A stretch of 64,000 nucleotides of DNA from SVQP01 sp045603085 (GTDB lineage Bacteria > Bacillota > Clostridia > Oscillospirales > CAG-272), in contig JAZULL010000132.1 of assembly GCA_045603085.1 (NCBI GenBank), forward strand, positions 1 through 64,000, written 5' to 3'. The position numbers and the translations under genes were made by a program. A model generated the notes under the pieces. It was not told the DNA's origin. It saw only the letters and a program-made list of their open reading frames with translations, and searched no databases. Positions within the stretch are counted from its first letter, which is position 1; each line of letters begins with the position of its first letter. Shown here in pieces: positions 26,020 through 34,277 of the stretch.

Positions 26020-26044
26020 GGAGAGTGAGCAATGCTCACTCTCC
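26020..26044 (-). terminator. Terminator after the large lipoprotein gene
   Basis: An 11-bp perfect stem with a three-base loop; on the minus strand TTTTTG follows. It lies 22 bases past the stop of the lipoprotein gene. Confidence 0.85.
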
Positions 26045-26066
26045 CCTTGTAGGTGATTATTTTTCG

Positions 26067-29000
26067 TTAACCCTCGACCTGCACCTGCTCGATGACCGTG
26101 ATGATGCAAAGGCCGTCGGAATCCGAGGCGGGAACCAGCGCGAACACAACGTCCACAATCTGTCCCGCATAGGCAGACAGATCGGCAGAGACGCCCGAGG
26201 GCCTGCCCTCTGCGCCTTGGAAGACGATCTTATCGGGATTTTCCATAACGTCATAACCCGAAGCGGCAAAGAAATTATCGGCCGCTGCGGCAATGCCCTG
26301 CCCTGCAACCAAGCCACCGAATGCGGCGGTGTTATAAAGCGAGCATTCCTGCCACGTCTTGCCGCCGTCGGCAGACCACATATATTTGTCTATACCGCCC
26401 TCGGCGACCGCCCAGCCTGCAATGGCCAGCACGCTGCCGTCCACAGTTGTGCCACAATACTCGATCTTATCCAGCGGACTATCCGAGGCGGTGCCGCGCG
26501 AATCATACGCGCCGTTACCGTCACCCGTGCCGTTGATAAAATCGATTCTACCCATGTAGCGTACGTCGGACACGTTCCAGCCCGAGGAGAAGTCCACGTA
26601 ATCGTAAACGGTATCTGCCGCACCGCCGGGATTGGCGGTCATACCGGTGGAGAAATCCAGCGCGTTGACCACGTTGCCGCCCTCGTAAAGCTCGCCCTTG
26701 CCGCTACCGTTGTGGCGGCAGATATCGGTCAGGCTGTTTGCAATGCCCACGTAGGCGATATCCACGTAGCAATCGGCGCTCATGGGGGTGTTGAAGACGT
26801 CAAAGCGGAGATACTGAGGCGCATAGTTGCCGTTGGCATCCGCTCCGAAGGTGGGCAGGCTTTGCGCGGACATATCCACGATCAGCACGTGCCACTCGCC
26901 GTCCCGCAAAAGCTCTCTTGCATAGAAGCTTGCACCTGCCTGCGCACCGGAATGCTCGGTGCTGGAGAAGAATTCAAACTCAAATGTATCGGTATTGGCC
27001 TTGGGAATGCGATATTTGACCACAAGATACTGTCCGACCGAGGTAGAGGCAGACGCCTTGTATGCATCAAAGAAGGCTTCACCTGCGCCGTCACCGCTGC
27101 CAAAAATGCGGATATACGCGCCATCCTCCTGCACGCCCGTCTGACCAAAGCCCTTGCCTGCGGCAATGCGCTGCTGCAGCTCGGCGGGGGTGACCAGAAC
27201 GTCCAGCGCAATCCGGCTTGCGGAATTGTCGCCCTCCTCCCAACCGGCAAAATCGGTATCGGCCACGATCTTGAAGGTGCGGCTCTGCGCGCCGTCCATA
27301 TCGAAAGCAAATGCGTAGGAATACGTTCCGTCGCGGTCATAATACACGGTGTAGCCATCGTATGCATGCGCATTGCCCTTGAGGTCGGGGGTATTCTTGG
27401 AGCTGACCTCGTATCTGACCCACTCGCCATCGATCTTTTCATAGATGACGGGTGCGGTCAGCTTATCAAAGCCGTAAACGCGAACCACCTTATTGTTGGA
27501 AGAACCTGACACGGTAAACTCGACACTCTTGCCGTTGGTGGTACGGATCTTGGGCATATACGTGCAGGAGATCAGCTCACCGTCCGCTACAGTAGCCTGC
27601 AGGCGGTCAAGGCAGGTGTTCTTGCGGATCTTTTGCATATTGCCGTCATCGGTGGAGTCATAGAAGCCCCAAGGCGAGATGATCATGCATAGCTTGATGG
27701 TGTCCCCTGCCTTGAGCGTGACGTTGCCAAGATCCAACGACAGGCTGTACTTGGAATTCTGTCCCACCACGACAAAGCCGGCATCACTCGTCTTGCCGCC
27801 GATATTGATCTCGGAATCATAGATCACAAAGCCGATATTGACGTTATTATTGACAAAGGAGTCTGCAGTCGTTGCCAGATCGTACAGCGCTACGTAGGGG
27901 CACTGATCACCCAGCTTGATGACCTCGGGAGTGGCAGAGGCATTGACCTTGCCGCTCACGGGCTTGTTATTCTCGCCAAGATAGCCGATCTTTGTATAAG
28001 TGCCTGCATAGCCCTCAAACGAATAGAACGAGAAATCCTTGGCAAAATCCGCAACCGTGACGTCCTCAAGAATTTCATAATTGATCTCGTAGTAGGCGCG
28101 AAGCTCATCGGTCTCGGGCAGCTCTACGTGGTTGTAAGAAACCTTGATACGGCCGTCGTCCGAAATATAGTCCATTTTGACGTCGGTGTATACGGGACCC
28201 GAGGAATCTATGTCGTTGTGATAGTTCTCGGTTGCAGAATATTTACCGTTTGCATCGGTGTACTGCAGGAAATACTGGAAGCCGCCGTGCGTGTGCTGGG
28301 GCTGATTTCCGTATCCCGCGCCCTCGGGCAGCTCAAACCAATACGGCATGGACATGGAACGGAAGTCGGGCAGCGTCCACAGATCACGTGCGCCGTACCA
28401 AGGGGAGATACAGCTGGTTTCGGTCGTACCCAGCGAGAGGTGATAATAAGGCCAGAAATACTGGATCGAGGAGAGCTGCTTGAGCGGCACCTGACCCCAG
28501 TTCATGTAAAGGTTGAGCACCGTGACCTTGCAGGTCTCGCCTGCCTTGACGGTCAGTGGGAAATAGGTCTCGCTGTAGGACGCGTCGCCCGCATCAAAGA
28601 TCGGCTCTTCGTTCTCGCCCTTGAAATTCTTGCAGATCATGGTGGGAATGGGCAAGAGCATCTGATTTTCATCCAGAATCAGCGCGTTTTCGCCGCAACC
28701 GCCCGTAAAGTAGGTGTAAACGTAGATATTTCGGTCGCTACCGTCGCCCTTGAAGGATACGTCGCAGGAATAATGTCTGTTCTGCTCGGTAAAGAAGGGC
28801 TCGTTAAAGCCCGAGCCGCCGATCTCAAACTTGTATGCACCGCGCAGGGCATCATAGCCGAGATAGGTATCGCCACCGACAGCCTCCAAGGGGTGTCTTT
28901 CGGCCTCTGCCGCAGCCACAAATGCGTCAAAGCTGTGGTTTTCATCAGTATAGAGGCGGTGACCCATGTAAAAATCATTGACAGGGGTCTGAGAGTTGGG

Positions 29001-30320
29001 GGTCAGTTTGCCACCTTCGGGGCAGGAGGTCTGGGTGACGGTATAGACGCCGTCAGAGAGCGTTACCTCCAGCTTGCCGCTGGTCTCATGCGCCGGCAGG
29101 ATATAGCCGAACACACCCGCATCCTTAATATCAAAGCCGACGTATTCGCAAGTGGACCAATCCACGCCGTCAAGCGAGTCGTGCGTGCCCTTTGCATCCT
29201 TGACGATCAGAGAGCTGACCGTGTCGGCAGCGATCTCGGTCACCATACCCAAGGTCTCGATGCCGCTTACCGGTGCGGTAGCAACAAAATGAAGCACCTG
29301 ATTGAGCTTATCCGAATAGGTATGGAATGTTCTGTCCAGCAAAACGGCAGGAGCATCCGAGCTGACCTTGACGCCCTTGATATCCTTGATCTCAACCGTC
29401 TCACCCGACGTACCGATATCGAAGCGGAAGCCGGTGACCTTGCCTGTATAGTCGGTCACGCCGTCCAGCATCACCGTATACGTCTGCCATTCGCCGTTAG
29501 CCGACATGCTGAATTTGACCTGCTGATCGGCATTATGAGAGGAGTACGAGCCTGCCACAAGGTACAGCTGTCCCTCGGTGGAATTGGTGCATTTGACCGA
29601 GAACTGCAATGCATTGTATTCGGTAGCCTCAAAGCTCAGTCGGGAGTTGTTTTTATCCGCAAGCAGATATACGTATGGATCCATGCCACCTGCTACGTAG
29701 GAGATCAGACCGTCGGCAGTCGTAGTCAGACCTTCCACGTCGTTGCCACGCACGTTGCTCTTTTTATAAGAAAGCTCATGCGTTGCGCTGATCTGCGCGC
29801 CACCCATAAAATTCTGATCAAGCAGATGGATATCATAATAATAGTAGCCTAAGCGATAAATATTGGCGCGCGCCGAGGCAGTAGTATCGGAAGCATAGTA
29901 AACCTTTCCATCCTCCATTTTGATAAACGCGTCCATGGTATTTTGCAAGTAAGCATTCCCCGATGCACTTTTGATCGCACCTACCTTGGGGCCTTGCGCG
30001 GCAGACAGCACGTAATCAAGGCTCATGTTGCCGTTGATGATGCGATATCCCGTGCGCGCGGCATCGGAATAATACGCCTGCACCGCGCCCGCCTGCCGGT
30101 TGGCATACATGATGGAATCGGCATACGGTCCCTCGATCACGGGCTCAACCCATTCGGGATCCTGACCGGGATTTTGTTCTGTTCCCTGTTCGGTCCCATC
30201 CGTGGTATCGGTGGGATCCTTTTCGGGGTCCTGATTTCTGTTGCGGCAGGACGACAGGCCGCCGCCAACAAGCAACAGCGACATGCAAAGTCCAAGCGTA
30301 AGGATGCGGGTGTACTTCAT
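26067..30320 (-). CDS. Giant lipoprotein of unknown function (1417 aa)
   Basis: Starts MKYTRILTLGLCMSLLLVGG, then GLSSC, a lipoprotein signal with the lipobox cysteine at residue 24. A low-complexity linker rich in D, E, T and Q (residues 26-60) follows, then a long, beta-rich surface region. I see segments like carbohydrate-binding beta-sandwiches (for example YNALQFSVKCTNSTEGQLYL and ITTRG-type strands), DUF-like blocks and a C-terminal module ending YAGQIVDVVFALVPASDS. No catalytic motif stands out. It is probably a surface sugar-binding or matrix protein. ATG at 30320 has AAGGGGAT upstream, better than the ATG nine codons further out. It has its own promoter and terminator. Confidence 0.7.
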   Translation of the reverse strand: MKYTRILTLGLCMSLLLVGGGLSSCRNRNQDPEKDPTDTTDGTEQGTEQNPGQDPEWVEPVIEGPYADSIMYANRQAGAVQAYYSDAARTGYRIINGNMSLDYVLSAAQGPKVGAIKSASGNAYLQNTMDAFIKMEDGKVYYASDTTASARANIYRLGYYYYDIHLLDQNFMGGAQISATHELSYKKSNVRGNDVEGLTTTADGLISYVAGGMDPYVYLLADKNNSRLSFEATEYNALQFSVKCTNSTEGQLYLVAGSYSSHNADQQVKFSMSANGEWQTYTVMLDGVTDYTGKVTGFRFDIGTSGETVEIKDIKGVKVSSDAPAVLLDRTFHTYSDKLNQVLHFVATAPVSGIETLGMVTEIAADTVSSLIVKDAKGTHDSLDGVDWSTCEYVGFDIKDAGVFGYILPAHETSGKLEVTLSDGVYTVTQTSCPEGGKLTPNSQTPVNDFYMGHRLYTDENHSFDAFVAAAEAERHPLEAVGGDTYLGYDALRGAYKFEIGGSGFNEPFFTEQNRHYSCDVSFKGDGSDRNIYVYTYFTGGCGENALILDENQMLLPIPTMICKNFKGENEEPIFDAGDASYSETYFPLTVKAGETCKVTVLNLYMNWGQVPLKQLSSIQYFWPYYHLSLGTTETSCISPWYGARDLWTLPDFRSMSMPYWFELPEGAGYGNQPQHTHGGFQYFLQYTDANGKYSATENYHNDIDSSGPVYTDVKMDYISDDGRIKVSYNHVELPETDELRAYYEINYEILEDVTVADFAKDFSFYSFEGYAGTYTKIGYLGENNKPVSGKVNASATPEVIKLGDQCPYVALYDLATTADSFVNNNVNIGFVIYDSEINIGGKTSDAGFVVVGQNSKYSLSLDLGNVTLKAGDTIKLCMIISPWGFYDSTDDGNMQKIRKNTCLDRLQATVADGELISCTYMPKIRTTNGKSVEFTVSGSSNNKVVRVYGFDKLTAPVIYEKIDGEWVRYEVSSKNTPDLKGNAHAYDGYTVYYDRDGTYSYAFAFDMDGAQSRTFKIVADTDFAGWEEGDNSASRIALDVLVTPAELQQRIAAGKGFGQTGVQEDGAYIRIFGSGDGAGEAFFDAYKASASTSVGQYLVVKYRIPKANTDTFEFEFFSSTEHSGAQAGASFYARELLRDGEWHVLIVDMSAQSLPTFGADANGNYAPQYLRFDVFNTPMSADCYVDIAYVGIANSLTDICRHNGSGKGELYEGGNVVNALDFSTGMTANPGGAADTVYDYVDFSSGWNVSDVRYMGRIDFINGTGDGNGAYDSRGTASDSPLDKIEYCGTTVDGSVLAIAGWAVAEGGIDKYMWSADGGKTWQECSLYNTAAFGGLVAGQGIAAAADNFFAASGYDVMENPDKIVFQGAEGRPSGVSADLSAYAGQIVDVVFALVPASDSDGLCIITVIEQVQVEG

Positions 30321-30359
30321 AATGGTATCCCCTTTCATAAAAATCAATGTGTTACCTAT

Positions 30360-30389
30360 ATTTTACATGATACCGCATATAAATGTCAA
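30360..30389 (-). promoter_or_regulatory. Promoter of the large lipoprotein gene
   Basis: Minus-strand TTGACA (30384-30389) and TAAAAT (30360-30365) with an 18-base spacer. Confidence 0.7.
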
Positions 30390-30476
30390 TCGGTTATGAG
30401 GATTTCGTGCAATATCGGCGTTTTTACCAATCCCTTTTGATGCTTGGTTTTATTTCACTATGGCACTTCAAGAAAG

Positions 30477-30503
30477 CCCCACGGCCAAACGTCGGCCGTG
30501 GGG
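30477..30503 (-). terminator. Terminator-like hairpin after the Gfo/Idh/MocA gene
   Basis: A GC-rich 10-bp perfect stem (30477-30486 with 30494-30503) with a seven-base loop, 8 bases after the stop. The following T tract on the minus strand is weak (CTTTCTTG). Confidence 0.65.
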
Positions 30504-30510
30504 TATCGTA

Positions 30511-31464
30511 TTATTTGGATGCGTAGACCTCTCTGATGGTATCAATGACAGCTTCCAGCTCGCCCGGCTGAACCATTTCGGGCATCTTGCCCTCCTTAAC
30601 ACAGTCAACGAAGTAGCGCAGCTCATTGTAGTAGCCGTCCGACTGCGGCACGTAGCAGCCTTCCTCGATATTGCTGGCCGTGTTCATATCCTCGCATGTC
30701 CAGTCTTCCTTGTAGATCTTAAGACCCATGCCGTTGAATTCCAGCACGGCGTGCTCAAACTGCATGCGGAAGGTGGCTGCGAACTGTACGGGGGCGTGGA
30801 ACCATGCCGCCTCGCAGGCTATGCGCGCCTCGTCGAAGCGATATACCGTGTGCATATAGTCCATGCCGTGGAAAACGTGCTCGATCTCGGGCTTGCCCAT
30901 GGTATAGATCAGGAAATCCAGGTCGTGGATATGCAGATCAAAAGGAACCATGCCGCTGCGGCTGGCATCCTGCATCCAGTTATCCCAGCTGACCGTGGGG
31001 ATCGCACCGATACGCGTCATGGTACCGCTGACCAGCTTGCCAAAGCGGCCGCTGTCCATACAATCCTTGAGATATACGTATTCCGGCCACCAGCGCAGCA
31101 CCTGCGCCACCATAAAGCACTTGCCGTTGTCCTTCGCCGCGCCGTAAACGCGCGCTACGTCCTCTCTCTTAAGCGAGATCGGCTTTTCCGAGACAACGTG
31201 AATACCGCGGGAGAGTGCCTTGACCGCGTAATCGGCATGCATATACGTAGGCAGGGTGATATCCAGAATGTCGATCTGCTCGTTTGCCAGCATCTCGTCA
31301 AAATCCGTGTATTTCTTTGCGGTGATCTGGCCGTCATAGCGGTCCATCATTTCGGGGCGAATGTCGCAGATCGCAACAAGCTCCACGTCCTCCATGCGAT
31401 TCCATGCGGAAACGTGTACCGGGCTGATGCCGCCCATACCAATCTCGGCTACTTTGAGTTTCAT
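30511..31464 (-). CDS. Gfo/Idh/MocA-family oxidoreductase
   Basis: 317 residues. The N-terminal Rossmann start is MKLKVAEIGMGGISPVHVSA, with the Gxxxx-G pattern in EIGMGGI; the conserved lysine motif VSEKPISLKREDVARV supplies the catalytic lysine that marks this family. The C-terminal half contains the histidine-aspartate region FDLHIHDLDFLIYTMGKPE. Such enzymes oxidise or reduce sugars and cyclitols with NAD(P). I use the ATG at 31464 (AAAGGA upstream), since an upstream extension would pass the promoter. The gene is monocistronic. Sugar specificity is unknown. Confidence 0.88.
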   Translation of the reverse strand: MKLKVAEIGMGGISPVHVSAWNRMEDVELVAICDIRPEMMDRYDGQITAKKYTDFDEMLANEQIDILDITLPTYMHADYAVKALSRGIHVVSEKPISLKREDVARVYGAAKDNGKCFMVAQVLRWWPEYVYLKDCMDSGRFGKLVSGTMTRIGAIPTVSWDNWMQDASRSGMVPFDLHIHDLDFLIYTMGKPEIEHVFHGMDYMHTVYRFDEARIACEAAWFHAPVQFAATFRMQFEHAVLEFNGMGLKIYKEDWTCEDMNTASNIEEGCYVPQSDGYYNELRYFVDCVKEGKMPEMVQPGELEAVIDTIREVYASK

Positions 31465-31522
31465 AATTGTAGTTCCTTTCCAAATTGCGGGATCAAAGCT
31501 CCGCGTTTTATTGTCAAAAAAC

Positions 31523-31551
31523 AGTATATCACAATTTGTTTGCAATGTCAA
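31523..31551 (-). promoter_or_regulatory. Promoter of the Gfo/Idh/MocA gene
   Basis: Minus-strand TTGACA (31546-31551) and TATACT (31523-31528) with a 17-base spacer. Confidence 0.75.
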
Positions 31552-31662
31552 TTGATCGGACAAGTGTTCTTATAAATTTATCTCGTTTTGAATCAAATTA
31601 TGCCAATTTGCATTTCGGGGTGAGTGTACCTTGCCATTGATTGCAGGTTGTATTATAATTAG

Positions 31663-31744
31663 TAGCCGTACGGGAGTCGAACCGAATTGCCCGACGGCGA
31701 TGAATTTTCGCACCTTTTGGCGCGCTTTTACTCGCAAGATAGTA
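31663..31744 (+). repeat. Partial copy of the MITE-like element
   Basis: About 80 bases align in the same orientation with the left end of the complete element at 32910-33182. The shared parts are TAGCCG at the edge, the inner GACGGCGATGAATTTTCGCA (against TGCGGCGAGCAATTTCCGCA) and CTCGCAAGAT. The copy stops 45 bases before the next gene, and no right end is visible, so it is a decayed remnant. Confidence 0.65.
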
Positions 31745-31789
31745 CGGAAATATGATTATCAAATTGCAAGTACAACATGGAGGTGGATT

Positions 31790-32083
31790 ATGGCTGTAAT
31801 GAAAAGTAGCGACGGAAACGATCTGATGCTGGACTGTCGCTGTGGATGCTGCAGCGGACTGAGATTCAAGATCGATAAGTATTCTGATGACGGTTATGGA
31901 TTAATCACCTATACCAGCGGAAACTTCTACACAGAGCAGGATCATACAGTCTGGGCTGTATGGAAAAAGAAGATCAGGAAGATCTGGCGGATTCTCCGAG
32001 GCAAGGACTATTGCTATAGCGAGGTATTGCTGAGCAAGTGCGAGATGGAGGAATTCAAGGAGTATCTGCTGAGTCTGGAGTGA
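31790..32083 (+). CDS. Small Cys-rich protein of unknown function
   Basis: 97 residues, starting MAVMKSSDGND; the ATG is preceded by GGAGGTGG. Near residue 16 there is a dense cysteine cluster, CRCGCCSG, then a beta-rich stretch (DKYSDDGYGLITYTSGNFY), a basic segment KKKIRKIWRILRGKDY and an acidic C terminus. It probably binds metal. I do not recognise a family. It lies on the plus strand directly after the partial MITE copy, with the first hairpin array downstream. No strong promoter of its own is evident. Confidence 0.6.
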   Translation: MAVMKSSDGNDLMLDCRCGCCSGLRFKIDKYSDDGYGLITYTSGNFYTEQDHTVWAVWKKKIRKIWRILRGKDYCYSEVLLSKCEMEEFKEYLLSLE

Positions 32084-32116
32084 TTGGACAACGGCAAAAA
32101 ATACCGCTTCGTTTTT

Positions 32117-32320
32117 GGCGTGATACTCTTAACGGTGTATCACGCCAGTTCTATTCGCCTGTGGCGAGTGATATTGCTGACGCAGTTATATTCGGCATAT
32201 GCCGAGTGGTATTCGCTTCGCGAGTTTCAGGGCGAATGGAATATCACTGAAGCCGCAAGGCTTCAATATCACTATTGCGCAAGCAATAATATCACTCTTT
32301 GCGAGAGCAAAGAATATCAC
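32117..32320 (+). repeat. Hairpin array 1 with GTGATATT/AATATCAC spacers
   Basis: At least seven small hairpins follow one another. In the left half the spacers read GTGATATT (32168), GTTATATT (32185) and GTGGTATT (32206). In the right half they read AATATCAC (32240, 32265, 32288, 32313), the reverse complement, at 25, 23 and 25-base intervals. Right-half stems close with GCAA, GCAA and GAGA, which are GNRA tetraloops. A 10-bp hairpin at 32117-32146 opens the array. The region has no convincing gene. The whole can fold into one large branched structure. Confidence 0.8.
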
Positions 32321-32321
32321 T

Positions 32322-32377
32322 AAAAAACAGAGAAGAGAGAGTTCACGAAATTTTGTAACCGTGTTACTCTCTCTTCT
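32322..32377 (-). terminator. Minus-oriented terminator-like hairpin
   Basis: A 12-bp stem (32331-32342 with 32366-32377) and, on the minus strand, TTTTTT right after it (32322-32327). It would end transcripts arriving from the broken gene at 32655-33888. Confidence 0.6.
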
Positions 32378-32484
32378 GCTTTTATTGCCAGTTTCGCATT
32401 TGTTTAACAAACGCATCGGGCGATTCCCATACCCTTATTTTATTTCTCCGATAAGGACAACAGCCATTATACGAAGCGGTATTT

Positions 32485-32628
32485 TTATATTCTGACCGTT
32501 GCCATTCCGTCCTCTGCATAGGCGATACGGTTGCCGCGCGCATTCAGCGCATCCACGTATGCAAGATATGCCTCCTTGGAGTCAAAGAGCGGCTTGAATA
32601 ATCTTTTCCATATCCACACCAACCTTAT
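32485..32628 (-). pseudogene. C-terminal gene fragment
   Basis: A 47-codon open stretch without a start: it runs ...FKPLFDSKEAYLAYVDALN, then ARGNRIAYAEDGMATVRI and TAA. The composition looks coding and the end is natural, but upstream it is closed by TAA and no ATG precedes it. It is probably the tail of a decayed gene next to the repeat cluster. I do not know its family. Confidence 0.4.
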
Positions 32629-32654
32629 TTATAGTATGCATTGCATTCTCTTGA

Positions 32655-33888
32655 TCAATACCTGAGCGATCTTGGCGTGATGCGGATGCGCGGCGGAATC
32701 ACAACGTAATCACTGTACGGATCGATCACCACGCCCCAATAATGGGTATAAGGATTGGAATCTATCGATTGCATCATGTCTTTCAAGGTCCCCTTGATAA
32801 TGACGTGTTGCATACCGTTCAGCTCCAAATAACTCTGACACGCCTCAAGCGTGGTAAACGCAGTCTGATAATCACCCGGAAACTGCTCGTTTTTCATCGC
32901 GTTGCTATAGCCGAAGAGAGCCGAGCTCATACGCCCTGCGGCGAGCAATTTCCGCATCTTTCGGCGTGCTTTAGCTCGCAAGATTAGTATCTTGCTTCGC
33001 AAAATCCCACCAAAATCTATCAAAAATTGCAACGCCGGAGGGTGCTTCGCAGTTTTGAGTGAGCAAATATTTGGCAGATGCAAAGAGAATTTTTGAAGCA
33101 ATATAAGATATTGCGAGAAATTTATCTGTAGCAGGTGCGAATATTTGCCTCTCAAAACCGTGTGAGTTCGACTCTCTTCGGCTATACCACTTTCCATTTT
33201 CCCTTTGTGTGAATGGCACAAAATAATACAGCGTCTTTCTGTAATTGAGGTCAACAAATTCCTGAATCCCGATCTGCTGGGAAATAGCCAGATCAATTGT
33301 TTCCGCCCAGACTTGATCGGGTGACTTAAAACGATCACGCCATCCACCGCGCTGTCGAAGGTGCAGATCCCCGCCCTCGGCCAGAGGCTTCCACTTGCGC
33401 CATATCAATTGCTCGGGATCGATCAGCGTGTTTTTGATGTAACGGATGCGGCGGTCATCCCCATCTCTCTCCATATCAAAAACAATTTGAAACCGCCCTC
33501 CCTCAATCTCGGTCAGGTCATACCAAAACGGTGCGCAGAAATGGAAGATTGCAAACTTTTTTGCGTCAAGATCGATCACCAAAACAAAACGCTTGCCATA
33601 ACGGTACAAGGCTTTGAGGAACAACAGCTTGCCGTCCTTGCTGAATTTGGCGTACGGTTCGAAGTTAACGTACGGAATATGCAACAGCAGCTCCGGATTT
33701 TCCTTGTTTTGAAAGATCGCGCAAAAGCCGAGATAATACATCATACTAACCTCGGTGACAGAATAAATCAAGCATGCGCGCGACTCGTCCCCGGACTCGG
33801 TCAGATAGTCTTTACAATCCTTCATCACCTCGCGATTTTCCCATCGCGGCAAGCTTTCAAAGTCATATTCCCAACCCGCAATATTCAT
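32655..33888 (-). pseudogene. Hypothetical protein gene split by the MITE-like element
   Basis: The 5' part (from the ATG at 33888) encodes about 235 residues, MNIAGWEYDFESLPRWENRE to FTQRENGKW, and then runs into the element. The 3' part follows the element in another frame: SNAMKNEQFPGDYQTAFTTL to RITPRSLRY and stop. If 277 bases (element plus one TATA) are removed, the two parts join in one frame as GKW-YSNAMKNEQ, giving a protein of about 318 residues. I do not recognise the family; the 5' part contains an aromatic-rich beta region. A perfect promoter precedes it at 33924-33952. Confidence 0.8.
32910..33182 (+). mobile_element. MITE-like element with about 24-bp inverted ends and TATA duplication
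   Basis: 273 bases. The left end reads GCCGAAGAGAGCCGAGCTCA, and the right end, reverse-complemented, GCCGAAGAGAGTCGAACTCA, differing at two positions; they match in 21 of 24 bases overall. Directly outside each end is TATA (32906-32909 and 33183-33186), a likely target duplication. There is no transposase or long open frame inside. Its outer bases resemble the T-arm of a tRNA (GAGTTCGACTC). A decayed copy lies at 31663-31744. It interrupts the gene described above. Confidence 0.82.
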
Positions 33889-33923
33889 AAATACTTATCC
33901 TCATCGCATCAATCATTGCTTTC

Positions 33924-33952
33924 ATTATAGCACACGCACCTCTTGCTGTCAA
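33924..33952 (-). promoter_or_regulatory. Promoter of the interrupted gene
   Basis: Minus-strand TTGACA (33947-33952) and TATAAT (33924-33929) separated by 17 bases; both hexamers are perfect. Confidence 0.8.
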
Positions 33953-33975
33953 GTTGACAGACTAATACGCACAAT

Positions 33976-34158
33976 CACGGCGAAGGCGTGTATGGAATCC
34001 GCAGCTTGCCTGCGGTATGTAATTGCACCGAAGGTGCGTATGGAATCAAACCGCAGGTTGTCGAAATAATGCACGCTTGCGCGTGATACCATGCGCGACT
34101 GCGTCGTATTTCCATACATTGCGCAAGCGCGCTGATGACATGCCAAGCCTGCGGCTTG
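33976..34158 (+). repeat. Hairpin array 2 with GTATGGAAT spacers
   Basis: Small hairpins (for example GCACC-GAA-GGTGC and CCGCAG-cttgc-CTGCGG) are separated by GTATGGAAT (33990), GTATGTAAT (34015) and GTATGGAAT (34038), 25 and 23 bases apart. Further right the reverse form ATTTCCATAC appears once (34108). This is the same plan as array 1 (equal period, spacer inverted halfway) with a different spacer word. No gene is visible in the 390 bases between the flanking genes. Confidence 0.7.
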
Positions 34159-34161
34159 GAT

Positions 34162-34194
34162 AGAAAAAAGCAGGTCAATGACCTGCTTTTTTCT
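34162..34194 (-). terminator. Terminator of the 2034-aa surface protein gene
   Basis: A long A/T-tailed stem (34164-34175 with 34181-34192) around GCAGGT/ACCTGC with a CAATG loop; T tracts flank both sides. Confidence 0.85.
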
Positions 34195-34277
34195 TGGCTC
34201 TCCTTTGAGAGTGTAAGTTGAACCGCGTGATACAGTCGCTATGCAAAATAACGCTTGTTTTTGCGGTGTTATCAATA

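Noticed and set aside
28128..29852. Plus-strand open frame of 574 codons
   Set aside because: Antisense to the large lipoprotein gene, with no start signal.
32117..32320. CRISPR array
   Set aside because: Units are inverted-repeat hairpins with short constant spacers, not direct repeats with variable spacers of about 30 bases; no cas genes are near.
32084..32495. Plus-strand short frames through the hairpin array
   Set aside because: They translate the hairpins and change frame with each unit; no ribosome site.
33159..33186. tRNA gene at the right end of the MITE-like element
   Set aside because: Only a T-arm-like sequence (GAGTTCGACTC) is visible; it is part of the element's inverted repeat, not a complete tRNA.
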